DNA from: Dendrocalamus latiflorus
Taxonomy: Eukaryota; Streptophyta; Magnoliopsida; Poales; Poaceae
Reading direction: 5' to 3'
DNA: 64,000 nucleotides
Assembly: GCA_017311315.1 (NCBI GenBank)
Contig: CM029620.1
Coordinates: 1,741,787-1,805,786 of the forward strand
Made by a program: the position numbers and the translations under genes. The notes under the pieces were generated by a model. It was not told the DNA's origin. It was given only the letters and a program-made list of their open reading frames with translations, and did no database searches. Positions 50,211 to 60,887 of the stretch are shown here, piece by piece. Each line of letters begins with the position of its first letter. Within the stretch, counting starts at the first letter, position 1.

Positions 50211-50529
50211 TCCTATATATCTATGCGTACAAGAATGGATGAAGAAGTGATGGATTTAAAGAATATTAGATATTGCATTTTTGTTTCTAGTAGTATGGAC
50301 TTGTACTCTTCACTACTATGTCTGTTTACTCTCTAGAGTCATATCATTGTGTACATATACTATCACTTCATCTGAGCAAGTACTATGTTTGAAACCTTTC
50401 TATTATCTGTGGATCTTTATATGATTATTGAAACTTATAGATTATGTGATTCTGCAATGTGTCATGTTTACTATGAAAAATCAATAATAACACTATATGC
50501 CACATATAAAGGTAAAATAAATATTTTTT

Positions 50530-50883
50530 CCCAAATTTCAAAGTGTTACAATAGGTACAACATGTGTTACAAACCATATGTTCTTTGTTCCAAACTATAT
50601 GCTCTACAAAAATGAGGAAGTGTTACTAGAGCTAAAAAAAGTGTTACAGTAGAGAATCACTGTAACACTAGACAAATATTCCAGTATATAAGTAAATGTG
50701 TTGCAGTTTAGTAACACTTTTTTGGATGTAAAAGAACACATATATGGTGTTCCAATAGACCAGTATATAGTAACATGGGCAATTGGAACACATAAAAAAT
50801 GTGTTACGAGGAGAGCTAGTAACACTTTCTTTAACCTATAGTAACACATATTGGTGTTGCTATATCCCTGTTGTGTAGTAGTG
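50530..50883. repeat. Right CACTA terminus with GTGTTAC subterminal repeats
   Basis: About twelve gtgttac/gtaacac words lie before the end TTGTGTAGTAGTG at 50883. The sequence after it (tttcattggagttt) matches 26718 onward, which shows the exact insertion edge. Confidence 0.88.
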
Positions 50884-51124
50884 TTTCATTGGAGTTTCCT
50901 TAGAAAACTTTGATTTTTGGAAATCAAAAGTGCATAAAATATAAATCAGATTGAATCCGAATGAAATAAGTATACTTAAACTCAGCGAGAAAATCTTTCT
51001 AGATTCTTTTTTTGAAAAATCAAGCGAAAGAAAAGTCTAAAAGTCTACCTAATCATCCAGACCATCCGAAAAGATTTTCCCCCAAATTTTTTGAGTGCAT
51101 CTGGCGAGACACTAAAATTGTAAC
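50884..51124 (+). repeat. LTR remnant matching 26718-26951
   Basis: Clear similarity over about 235 bp, beginning exactly at the CACTA end. It is the probable 3' LTR remnant of the gypsy element at 26517-33385, and is cut on the right by the short-LTR element at 51125. Confidence 0.65.
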
Positions 51125-51396
51125 TGTTGTGGGGGTGGCCTAACCCCCCGTGACGTGTAATAGGCCTAATAGTGTAGAGGATTATATTAGTGTAAATATA
51201 CCAATGTACCCTCACCCTTTGTAAGTACTAAGGGGTAGAATGGGGATTTCCCATTCTACCCCACTCATATATATAAACCCCAGGAGGGGCAAAAGGGGAG
51301 ACATCCTCCCATTCTCACCAACTCTCCTACAGATCTAGCTCTCCTCTTCCCCCTCTACTAGTCCCCTCTCTCTCTGTCTGGTCTGTAGCCACGACA
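51125..51396 (+). mobile_element. Short LTR (272 bp) of a non-autonomous retrotransposon, 5' LTR
   Basis: It begins TGTTGTGGGGGTGGCC and ends GTAGCCACGACA. A promoter-like tatatataaacccc lies at 51267-51281. It is followed two bases later by the primer-binding site TGGCGCCGTCCGTGGGGA (51399-51416). The 3' LTR is not in the window. Confidence 0.8.
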
Positions 51397-51398
51397 GA

Positions 51399-51416
51399 TG
51401 GCGCCGTCCGTGGGGA
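51399..51416 (+). other. Primer-binding site TGGCGCCGTCCGTGGGGA
   Basis: Eighteen bases of the form TGGCGCCGTCnGTGGGGA, the primer-binding site of many grass gypsy (Tat-like) and derived non-autonomous elements. Confidence 0.8.
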
Positions 51417-52662
51417 CGACTGGAAGTTACGTATGGAAGAGATTTCTTCAATATTCAACAAAAGTAGCAGCGATGTGGATCTTTTTTACTCCTGGGAGCA
51501 TGCTACTTCGTTTGTGGCATCTACATGACAGATAAGTAGTTCACTTGCTAAAATTTTAACCATCCTAGCTATGGAGATGTATGGGATCTGTCGATATACT
51601 TTACTTTGTTTTGTAGATGCAGTATTGACTAGATCTAGTTGAATCGCCCAGGTGTAGCAATGAGTGGATCTAGTCGAATCGTTTTGCTATCATCCAAGGC
51701 ATCATTTCCCTGCAGCAGAGCGGTACGGGCGAAGCGGCAGCCTACATCGCCTCTGTATGCCCGGCTCCGCGTAGGACCTCGCCTCCGCGAGTTGGGGCTT
51801 CGTACGCGTCACCACATTCCATTGGATCTGCATGCAAGCCCAGGTGAATGCATGTGCGCATGCATGGCTGCAAGTCCATGCGTAAGCATGCCTGCGCGGA
51901 TCTTCGACTCCGCGCCAACGCAGACTTGGACTCGTTCGCTCGGATCTTCGACTCCGCGCCAAGCCTTCGCCGAGCCGTTGGAGGCCTTCTCCGTGCGAAA
52001 CGTCGCTGACTGGGGAGAACACAGGCACTGGCTCCAAAAGCAATATACGTGGCAAGGTCTTCACAGGCCAGGCTCGTATCTGTGCGCTGCCAGAGAGAGG
52101 CCGAGCGCAAGGGTCTCCGCACCCGCGGAGTCAACTCCACGTCGCCATCGTCCTGCTCGGGTGGTACACGCGTCTTCGGCTTGTCCATGTAGGACTCCGC
52201 ACGTGCCCATCGAGGCGCGAGTGCAAAGCGGGCGAGCGCCAGACAACGTTGCATGTCCAGGTGGAATCGCGCGGAGACGGGCGCGGATTCGACGGGGTCC
52301 GATGCTGCACAAACGACGGACCGAAGCCAGACGGAGACCCGTATCCATTCACCCGTGCATGAAGTTATCCATTCGCGTTATTCTTTCATGCCTGCATGCA
52401 AGCCATCCGTTCAGGTTCTTTCATGTATGCATGCAAGACATCCATCTACTGAGCACACGAAGAGGCGGCTGCGCGGATCGAGCTAGCGAACACCCACATG
52501 GCAGCCTCTGCGCCGAGCCTGCGCACGGCGTCTAGCCTCCCCGCCGAGCCTCCTCTCCGACCCTCCGCGTTGAGCCTCCACGCGTACACGAGGCGACGTT
52601 CCATACTAACACGAGCTACACGCATGCAAACGTCAAGTGCCCCTCCACACGCATGTAGAAGA

Positions 52663-52849
52663 TGTTACATACAAAAAGTAACAGGTGCCCAAATGTATAG
52701 GTGCCTCTATGTACAGATGTCTTCTCTATACAGACATCTATTCAAGCCACCCCATGATCATCTATATATATGTATCAACATGTACAGATTCTGGACTAAT
52801 AAATGAATCAACTGTTCACTATATTCACTCGTCTCAATCTTTTACAACA
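52663..52849 (+). repeat. 5' LTR of the copia element
   Basis: 187 bp. A TATA-like atctatatatatgtatc lies at 52750-52766. It appears identical to the 3' LTR. Confidence 0.93.
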
Positions 52850-53039
52850 CGTTATCAGCCACGTTTCTCTCCAAATCGAGCAACACGCACACATACATTC
52901 ACATACAACAGAGAAGAACAAGGTAACGACACTACTCTGGATGTTCTCTGATGGATGTTCATGTGCAGTAAAACAGCGAAGAACACAAGGTATGGATAAG
53001 CCTGGATGTTCTTGTATTGATTGCTTCCTCGCGCGAATC

Positions 53040-53860
53040 GCGGCAGCGCCTTCTACCACACCCGCGCCCAGCGTCACAACGCGCGGCCGGCCCGGCGGCG
53101 CGGCGCGTCCTCACGACGCAGCACCCGCGGCGGCGCGACCCATCCCGGCCGGCGGTGGCGACGCCCGAAGTGGCGGCCGGCGGCGGCGCCCGCGCTCGTG
53201 ACGATGGCGCCCGATGCGGCACGGCCCAAGGCCGGCGGAGGCGGCGACGCCCGCGCCCGCGAAGACGGTGCACGAGGCGGCGGCGAGGCGCGGCAGCGTG
53301 GCATGCGCGGCCGGCGAGCCCTTGGCCGGCGCAGCGCCCGTGCCGGAGACGCCCGTGCCGAAGACGCCCGCAGCCGGCGGCCCCGTGGCGAGGCGGCCCG
53401 GAGCGGCGCCCGTCGAGGCGGCCTGGAGGGCGCAGTGGCGCGGCCGGCGAGCCCGTAGCCGACGACGGCGGCGCCAAGGGGCCGGCGCTCCCGGCGGCGT
53501 CCGCGGCATGGTGAGGCGGCCCGGCTCGGCGCAGTGCGGCCGGCGAAGCCCGGCGACGCAACCCGGAGCGGTGCGCGCAGACGCGCCCCATGGGCCGGCG
53601 GCGGCGGTTGATGCCCCGGCCCGGACGGTGGAGACCGCCAGCGGTGGAGGCGGCCGGCGCCTGAAACGCCCGTGATGGCGCGGCACAACCCGGCCGGCGC
53701 GCGGCCCAGGCGAGGCGGCATGCCCGGAGCCGGTGGCGGCGCGGCGGGACCCGGCCGGCGCGAGGCGCGGTCAACATGTGACCGGCGCGGCGGTGAAGAT
53801 GGCCGGCGGCGGCGGCGCATCATGGGGCAGGCGGCGGCGGCTCCAATGGGTGGTTAGGGT
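53040..53860. other. GC-rich insert in the copia leader
   Basis: The leader between primer-binding site and gag is 1.7 kb. About 820 bp of it is extremely GC-rich (ggccggcg words), unlike the AT-rich remainder of the element. Open frames run in up to five frames (for example 53777-52959 on minus, 53017-53514 on plus) and are Ala/Arg/Gly-rich without domains. This is not a gene I can support; it may be captured host DNA. Confidence 0.6.
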
Positions 53861-54594
53861 TTGGGGAAACCCTAAAATCACCCCCCATATATATATGGCT
53901 GCCCATTCATGGGTTTTGGCCCAATCCCTCCCACCTCTCCTCATGGGCCCAAAGGCCGAATGGGCCTCAGCCCAAGTTTTCAAAATTTTGCACAATCCAC
54001 CCTATAGTTCGTGGGAAATGCAGAATTTTCTTGAAAATAAAATCTCTATTGTAAATTTGCAGTACAGTCCTTATGCTTATTTATAATTGCACCCGTCAGT
54101 ATGTACTTTTACAAATTAGCATTTCAGTCCCTACAGGATCTGAAAATTATGTAATTGTTCAAATAAATGTGCATGCACATTTCTATAACTTTTACATATT
54201 TAGGATTATTTTATTGCAATTTATTTACAATATGCATTGCGACCATGTTTAAATTTGCTATCGTTCGCAAATTTAAAATTTAAAATTCTCATTTAGTGAG
54301 TACCATTGTACTTAATAATTTGAAAATTTTTGCAAAATATTATACCTACCATAAATACCATAAAATTACAATTTATGGCACTTTGCTACAAATTGGTGTT
54401 CACCACCAAAATTGTGATTATATGGTATTGTAAATATAACCACATGTTATATTTAATTTGGGTATATATTCATTCGGATTACAATGCTCATATTGTTCTC
54501 CACATATTTTGCATTTTATTACAACATTACCATACACATTAATTTACCTCATGTAAATTAATCTTTTATGGTGTAATTTTCATGTAGATTTTAA

Positions 54595-55626
54595 ATGGCT
54601 ACCAAAGATTTTGAGCCTCTCGCGCTCGATGGTACCAATTACCCTACATGGGCTATGGACCTCAAAATCAACCTAACCACACGTGGGTTGCAACGAGTGA
54701 TATTTGATCCTCCAGCTGATCAAATTCCTCCGGATATCGTGAAATATTCCGTTTTGAATATAATACGGAATCACATACATCCAGATTTAAAGGCTGAATA
54801 TTTGTATGAGGAGAATCCACTCACATTATGGTTAGCCCTCAAAAATAGATATGAACAGCAGAAAGTTGTTATCTTACCTGAGGCTAATCATGAATGGGCA
54901 CATCTTAGACTTCAAGATTTTAAATCTGTTGGAGACTATAATCATGCCCTTCATACAATTTGCTCTAAATTGCGTTTTTGTGACAAGGAACCAACGGATG
55001 CGGACAAAATAGAGAAGACTCTCTCAACTATGCTCCCATCTGACAGGGTCCTACAGCAGCAATGGCGTGCTGCAAATTACCAAACTTATTTTGATCTTAT
55101 ACATATCATGCTTCAGGCAGAAAAGCACGCTGAACTTCTTTTAAAGAACAATCAGCAACGTCCCATTGGGACTGCTCCACTTCCTGAAGTACATGCTAAT
55201 CAAAATAACAACAAGTTTAGTGGTTCACATAATCACTCAAAGAGCTTTAAAGGTAACAACAAACGCAATATGAAGCACAAACCGAGTGGATTCAAGAAAG
55301 GTAAAGGCAATTCTGGTAAGCGAGTTGACAAAACTGAAATTTGTCAACAATGTGGTTGCTACAACCATCCTACCAAGAAATGCCGCACCCCGAAGCATCT
55401 TGTGAACCTCTACCTCCAGTCGTTGGCTCAAGGCAAGAATGCTCAAGAGAAGAGATTTGAAGCACACTTCAATCTCACATCCAACAATGATACAGCCGGA
55501 TGTTCTCCAAAGTTCCTTCAAGAACTCAAAGAAACATGTGCTTCTCCACAGAAGGAAGATCTCATGTGCACCGAGGACATACTTGAAGAATTTCATTCTC
55601 AAGACATGTTTGGAGATCTTAGTTAG
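54595..55626 (+). CDS. Copia gag, 343 residues, intact
   Basis: This is the particle-forming protein of the element. It opens with an LALDGTNYPTWAMDLK block typical of the copia gag family (UBN2/DUF4219 type). It has a central helical gag domain and a basic linker (about residues 205-245), then a zinc knuckle CQQCGCYNHPTKKC at about residues 250-263 (CX2CX4HX4C). It is in one uninterrupted frame ending in TAG, so particles could still be made from this copy. The start is the first ATG after the leader and suits the family. Confidence 0.88.
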   Translation: MATKDFEPLALDGTNYPTWAMDLKINLTTRGLQRVIFDPPADQIPPDIVKYSVLNIIRNHIHPDLKAEYLYEENPLTLWLALKNRYEQQKVVILPEANHEWAHLRLQDFKSVGDYNHALHTICSKLRFCDKEPTDADKIEKTLSTMLPSDRVLQQQWRAANYQTYFDLIHIMLQAEKHAELLLKNNQQRPIGTAPLPEVHANQNNNKFSGSHNHSKSFKGNNKRNMKHKPSGFKKGKGNSGKRVDKTEICQQCGCYNHPTKKCRTPKHLVNLYLQSLAQGKNAQEKRFEAHFNLTSNNDTAGCSPKFLQELKETCASPQKEDLMCTEDILEEFHSQDMFGDLS

Positions 55627-55820
55627 ACTCCTCGTTCCATAGCTAATACTAAAGTGTTGTAATATAAATAAAGTTGTCACCTATATTGTTAGCTTATATG
55701 CTACAATCATATATCGAACACATTCGGTATTGTCAATAAAGTTTGTATGTATTCTATATACTATTATAAGAATTTCATTAAATTCTTATTTTGTGTATAT
55801 AGATTTTTGGAGTCAATCTA
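55627..55820 (+). other. Gag-pol spacer with two AATAAA signals
   Basis: A 194-bp AT-rich gap between the gag stop and pol. It holds AATAAA at 55667-55672 and 55735-55740 and ends in an acceptor-like tgtgtatatag at 55801. It may be an intron or a place where a gag-only transcript ends. Confidence 0.5.
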
Positions 55821-58800
55821 ATGGAGGAGGAATTATGCCTTGTGGATAGTAGTACCACAAACTCTATACTTAGGGACACAAAATATTTTCTAACTCTTAT
55901 TAGGAGGAAAGGAAATGTTTTAACCATCGCTGGACGTGATGCAACGATAGTAGGCTCTGGTCGCGCCTCTATCACTCTCCCTATGGGTACACAATTGGAT
56001 ATTGTGGATGCACTCTTGTATCCCGATTCAACATGTACCCTAATCAGTTATAGAGATATCCGTCACAATGGTTTCCATGTTGAAACCCAAAATGACAACA
56101 AAGAGGAATATCTCCTCTTAACCAAACACAACGGATATGGCAAACAAATACTAGAAACAATTCCATCTTTAAACTCCGGATTTTACTATACATACATCAA
56201 ACATGTTCAACATATTGCGTACAAAGTAATTTTCCAAAACACAAACACATTCCAAATATGGCATGATCGCCTTGGCCATCCAGGCGTTGGAATGATGAGG
56301 AAAATTATTAGCAATTCAATTGGTCATACATACCTCAAAACAAAATTTCCAGAGTCCTCAGATTTTGTGTGCACTTCCTGTGCCACCGGAAAATTGATTT
56401 TAAGACCCTCTTATCTTAAAATCAGAGCTGAACCACTTAAATTCCTTGAACACATTCAAGGAGATATATGTGGTCCTATACAACCATTGTGTGGACTGTT
56501 CAAGTACTTCATGGTTTTAATTGACGCATCTACTAGATGGTCACATGTGTGTCTTTTATCCACACGAACCATGCATTTGCTAAGTTAATTGGTCAAATTA
56601 TCCAATTACGAGCACATTACCCTGAATATCGAATTCAATCAATTCGAATGGATAATGCTGCTGAATTTTCATACCATGCCTTCAATGACGATTGAATGGC
56701 TCTTGGGATACAAGTTCAACACTCTGTTCCAAATGTCCATACGCAAAATGGTTTAACAAAATCTCTTATCAAGAGAATCAAGCTCATTGCAAGACCATCA
56801 CTACAGAATTGCAACTTACCAACATCATGTTGGGGTCATGCAGTTTTACACGCTGCTGACTTAATTCAATTGCGTCCAACTACATATCATAGCACTTCCC
56901 CGCTACAATTAGTACGTGGAAATCCATCAGATATTTCCCATCTGCGAAAGTTCGGTTACGCTACATACGTACCGATCTCACCACCGCAGCGTACCTCAAT
57001 GGGACCTCACAGGAAACTTGGGATCTATGTTGGGTATAAATCTCCGTCAATCATAAAATACCTCGAGCCCCTAACAGGGGACCTGTTTACGGCCCGGTAC
57101 GCTGATTGCATATTCAATGAGGAACATTTCCCGGCATTAGGGGGAGACAACAAGTACCAAACTGAATGCCAGGAAATTAATTGGAATGTTCAAGGCATTC
57201 CTGCCTCAGACCCACGTACCAGAGAGACTGAACTTTAAGTTCAGAAACTCATTCATTTGCAAAACATTGCAAATAACCTGCCAGATGCATTTACTGATTA
57301 TAAGGGTGTCACAAAATCCTATAATCCTGCCAGAAATGTACCTGAAAAAGTGGAGGTACCGCAAAATACCACTCAACTCCCAGTTCAAAATAAGAGGGGG
57401 AGAAGTACGGTACAAATGGCGGATACAGCTTCTAACAAGCGACAAAGGAAACAAAATAATGTAAATGCAGATCAACCGTGCACTCAATATCTGATCCTGG
57501 GACATCGGAATACCCTGACTCAAATGTTTTGGGAAATAACATTGAGTCATCAGGGGTCCAAGAAATTTTCACAAACTATACTGATTATAGAGAATCATAC
57601 GATCGTAAGACTACATTTGTCGACATTTATTTCTCCACAACAATTGCAAACAACCTTCAAAATGATCCAGATACTAAGACCATGGCAGAGTGCAAACAGC
57701 GCTCGGACTGGATTCAATGGAAGGATGCAATTCAAGAGGAGTTAGCCTCGCTCAAGAAAAGAGATGTATTCACCAATGTGATACATACACCTCCCAAAGT
57801 ATTCCCTGTCGGTTTCAAATGGGTTTTCGTCCGCAAACGGAATGAAAACAATGAGGTGGTGAGATACAAAGCAAGGCTTGTAGCACAAGGGTTCACGCAG
57901 AGACCCGGCATTGATTTCAATGAAACTTATTCTCCAGTAATGAGTGGAATAACATTCCGATACTTAATATCATTGGCAGTTAAAAATCATCTATCTTTTC
58001 AGTTGATGGATGTAGTGACTGCATATCTTTATGGGTCACTTGATTCGGACATATACATGAAAGTTCCCGATGGAATTTCAATTCCGAATCCAAACGAAAA
58101 TCGCAATATGTATTGTGTAAAATTAAACAAGTCTTTATACGGCTTGAAACAGTCGGGTAGAATTTGGTACAACCGACTAAGTGAGTTCCTAACCAAAAAG
58201 GGATACTACAACAATGATGATTATCCATGCGTATTCATCAAAAGATCCTCAACACACAGGATATAGATGAAGCACGTAATCATCTTATGACGGAATATTG
58301 AAATGAAGGATTTGGGTAAAACCAAATTTTGCTTAGGTATACAACTTGAGCACCTTCATACATGCATCATAGTGCATCAATCAGCCTATGTCCAGAAAAT
58401 ATTGGAGAAATTCAATATGGACAAAGCATATCCATCGAAAACCCCCATGGTTGTTCGAACTCTCGACAGGGACAAAAATCCATTTAGACCCCGAGATGAC
58501 AATGAAGAGCTATTGGGACCCGAGGTTCCATATCTCAGTGCCATAGGAGCGCTAATGTACCTTGCAAATTGCACCCGGCCGGATATCGCATTTGCAGTAA
58601 ATCTACTTGCTAGATATAGTGCTGCTCCAACCAAAAGACATTGGTTAGGAGTGAAGAATATCCTTAAATATCTTCAAGGCACTAAAGATCTCGGTCTATT
58701 CTTCCAGAAGAATAAAAATGTGGATTTAATAGGATATACTGATGCTGGCTATTTATCAGATCCCCATAATGCCAGATCTCAAACAGGCTTTGTATTTTTA

Positions 58801-59265
58801 CATGGTGGAACAGCCATCTCTTGGAAGTCTTCAAAACAGACACTAGTGGCTACATCCACTAATCATTCTGAAATAATTGCATTATATGAAGCATCACGTG
58901 AATGTGTATGGCTTCGCAGAATGATTAACCACATACAACAATCATGTGGTATAGGTGCTATCGCATCACCTACCATTATCTACGAAGATAATGCTGCTTG
59001 CGTTGTCCAAATACAAACGGGTTACATAAAGAGCAATATGTTTTGTGGTATTGCACCTAAATTATTTTACCCACATGAATTGCAAGAGAGTGGGGAAATA
59101 AATATTCTGCAAACTAAGTCTTGTGATAATCTCGCGGACTTATTCACCAAGTCATTACCAATTTTCACATTCCAAAAATGTGTTCATGGAATTGGTATGC
59201 GAAGACTACGTGATTTGCAGATATCAGGGGGAGAAATCTCCCAAGATTTAACCCGTTCAATATAA
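55821..59265 (+). pseudogene. Copia pol: protease, integrase, RT, RNase H, multiply broken
   Basis: Protease-like start (LVDSSTTNSI; the usual motif is D-S/T-G) at 55840; the pre-integrase zinc finger (HDRLGHPG ... CTSCATGK) at 56260-56390; the integrase core with DICGP, DNAAEF and NGL; RT at 57700-58260 and RNase H at 58730-59200 (YTDAGYL, YEDNAAC). Breaks: a frameshift near 56565-56575, TGA at 56693, TAA at 57236, a frameshift near 57480, and a short deletion near 58250-58262 followed by further stops. That deletion removes the YVDD catalytic box of RT and neighbouring residues. The protein cannot support its own copying. Confidence 0.88.
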
Positions 59266-59569
59266 ATATTGTACTCTTTTCCCTTTATGAGTTTTTCCTC
59301 TAAGGTTTCTCATTAAGGTTTTTAATGAGGCAATATGACAACATAATCATAAATGTATTATATCTCTATTTTCCCCACAGGGGTTTTTAAGGAGATATAA
59401 TCATATATATGCCATATCAAATTTTCTCCTTAAATTTTCCCATTGGGTTTTAAAGGAGTTTTTCATGGCATATCTACTTTATAGGTTCTCCTCATATTTT
59501 TCCCTACAGGGTTTTGGAGGAGTTTTTCCAAGATGATGAATCAAGATGATCATATGAAGATACATTGGT

Positions 59570-59579
59570 CAAGGGGGAG
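59570..59579 (+). other. Polypurine tract of the copia element
   Basis: CAAGGGGGAG immediately precedes the right LTR, the plus-strand primer position. Confidence 0.85.
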
Positions 59580-59766
59580 TGTTACATACAAAAAGTAACA
59601 GGTGCCCAAATGTATAGGTGCCTCTATGTACAGATGTCTTCTCTATACAGACATCTATTCAAGCCACCCCATGATCATCTATATATATGTATCAACATGT
59701 ACAGATTCTGGACTAATAAATGAATCAACTGTTCACTATATTCACTCGTCTCAATCTTTTACAACA
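59580..59766 (+). repeat. 3' LTR of the copia element
   Basis: 187 bp, apparently identical to the 5' LTR, followed by the GAAGA target duplication. Confidence 0.93.
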
Positions 59767-60887
59767 GAAGATATTCATCGCTCCGTGCATTGCCATCCAT
59801 CCAAATCCTTGCATGCGTTCACGTGTCCTTTCATGCAGCCATCTATGCATGCATTCAAATATACATTCAAGTATACATCAACGCATGAGCTTCTCTCTCT
59901 CTCCCACCGCGCGCGTCGCAGATATTTTTCTCCAGCCAAAGACTGTGGCCTCGCCTCGCCAGCAACGGTGTCCGCATTGACGCCTCCGCGCGAAGTCCGA
60001 CCCTCCGTGCCTGCGAAGTCTGCGCCACCGCCTCAGTGCGGTCCTGCCAGCCTCCACGCCTGTGAGGTCTACGCCACCGTCTCCACGCGGTCTCGCCAGC
60101 CTCCGCACCGGACCTTATCGAGGAGCCCATCGAAGTTTTCGGGCCAGCCGAGGACCGGTGGGATGGGTCCGTGTATACTGCAGGAGCTTGCCGAAGTGGA
60201 CGAGCGCACATGCACGGCTCCAAGCCCGTGAGTATCTACCGTGAGAACGTCCTGATACCAGCGGCGGTCCGCGGGTACGGGTTGGCAGAGCCCTCCACGG
60301 AAAAGCCCACCACGCCAGCGGCGGTAGAGGATGCAGGCTCCCACCAACCGACGCAATCGGCTATGAGTTGGCCGTCGACGAGGTCCGTGTGCTGGCCTCC
60401 GCGTTCTCGGCGAAGTCTGGGTGCTGGCCTCCGCGCAGCAGTGGCGGAGTTTGTCCGGGTGGAGGTCTCCGCGTCGTCCGGGTGCTGGCCTCCACGCAGC
60501 GATGGTGAAGACCATTTCGGCCGCCGGCCTCCATGCTCCAGACCCGAGCGCTTCGGACCTGGGCCTCTGCGCGTCCTCGGCGGCCTCCGCTCAGCCCCGT
60601 GACGTCGTCGCCGGCGTTCGCCTCGACTTCGAGACGACCTTACCGGCTCTGCGCCCTAGCCTCTGCACACACTTCGCCGGCCTTCGCTCGGCGACTCCGC
60701 TCGGTCCCATGACGACTTCGCCGGCCCTTTGCGACCTCGTCCCCGTCCCTGCGATCCCTCTGCTTCACGCACGTACTTGCATGCATGGTTAGCAAGCTGC
60801 ACGGGGACTTCACGTGGGCATGGCGAGGTAGCATGCATCCATGTGGCACTGCGTGTGCTGCGTGCATGTACCAGCCGCACGCGCTAT

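Larger units (their letters stand above)
33386..50883. mobile_element. Large CACTA element of the TNPD/TNPA type, internally inverted
   Basis: The right end at 50883 reads ATCCCTGTTGTGTAGTAGTG. A second end of the same type, ATCCATGTTTTGTAGTAGTG, lies inside at 38577. Both are backed by the same GTAACAC/GTGTTAC subterminal repeats (38270-38560 and 50530-50850), so they are most likely the two ends of one element. TNPD (33386-36736, +), a TNPD first coding exon (38578-38785, -) and TNPA (46079-50210, +) are present. No CACTA end is found at 33386, where TNPD is fused to gypsy integrase. The left part appears inverted and the original left flank lost. Confidence 0.7.
52663..59766 (+). mobile_element. 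Complete young copia element, 7104 bp, defective pol
   Basis: LTRs are 52663-52849 and 59580-59766, each 187 bp, starting TGTTACATACAAAAAG and ending TTTTACAACA; by eye I find no difference between them. The target duplication GAAGA is perfect (52658-52662 and 59767-59771). The primer-binding site follows the left LTR (cacgttatcagccacg) and a polypurine tract AAGGGGGAG precedes the right one. Gag is intact; pol is broken in at least five places. Confidence 0.95.
51417..60887 (+). mobile_element. Internal region of the short-LTR element, split by a copia element
   Basis: Excluding the copia element, this is about 2.4 kb of GC-rich DNA (51640-52662 and 59767-60887) with no gag or pol. It contains a 298-codon frame (51639-52535, +) of Arg/Ser/Cys-rich composition and other overlapping frames at 59867-60800. 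None has a recognisable domain, and frames are open on both strands, which is common in GC-rich DNA. A 21-bp block (ggatcttcgactccgcgcca) occurs at about 51897 and 51941. The region may include captured host DNA. It ends where a gypsy LTR begins. Confidence 0.5.

Noticed and set aside
50311..50321. CACTACTATG as a CACTA start
   Set aside because: It is in the TNPA 3' region, lacks the ACAAAA continuation and has no partner end or target duplication.
52959..53823. Minus-strand frames of 272 and 249 codons in the copia leader
   Set aside because: Five frames are open together because of extreme GC content; low complexity and no conserved motif.
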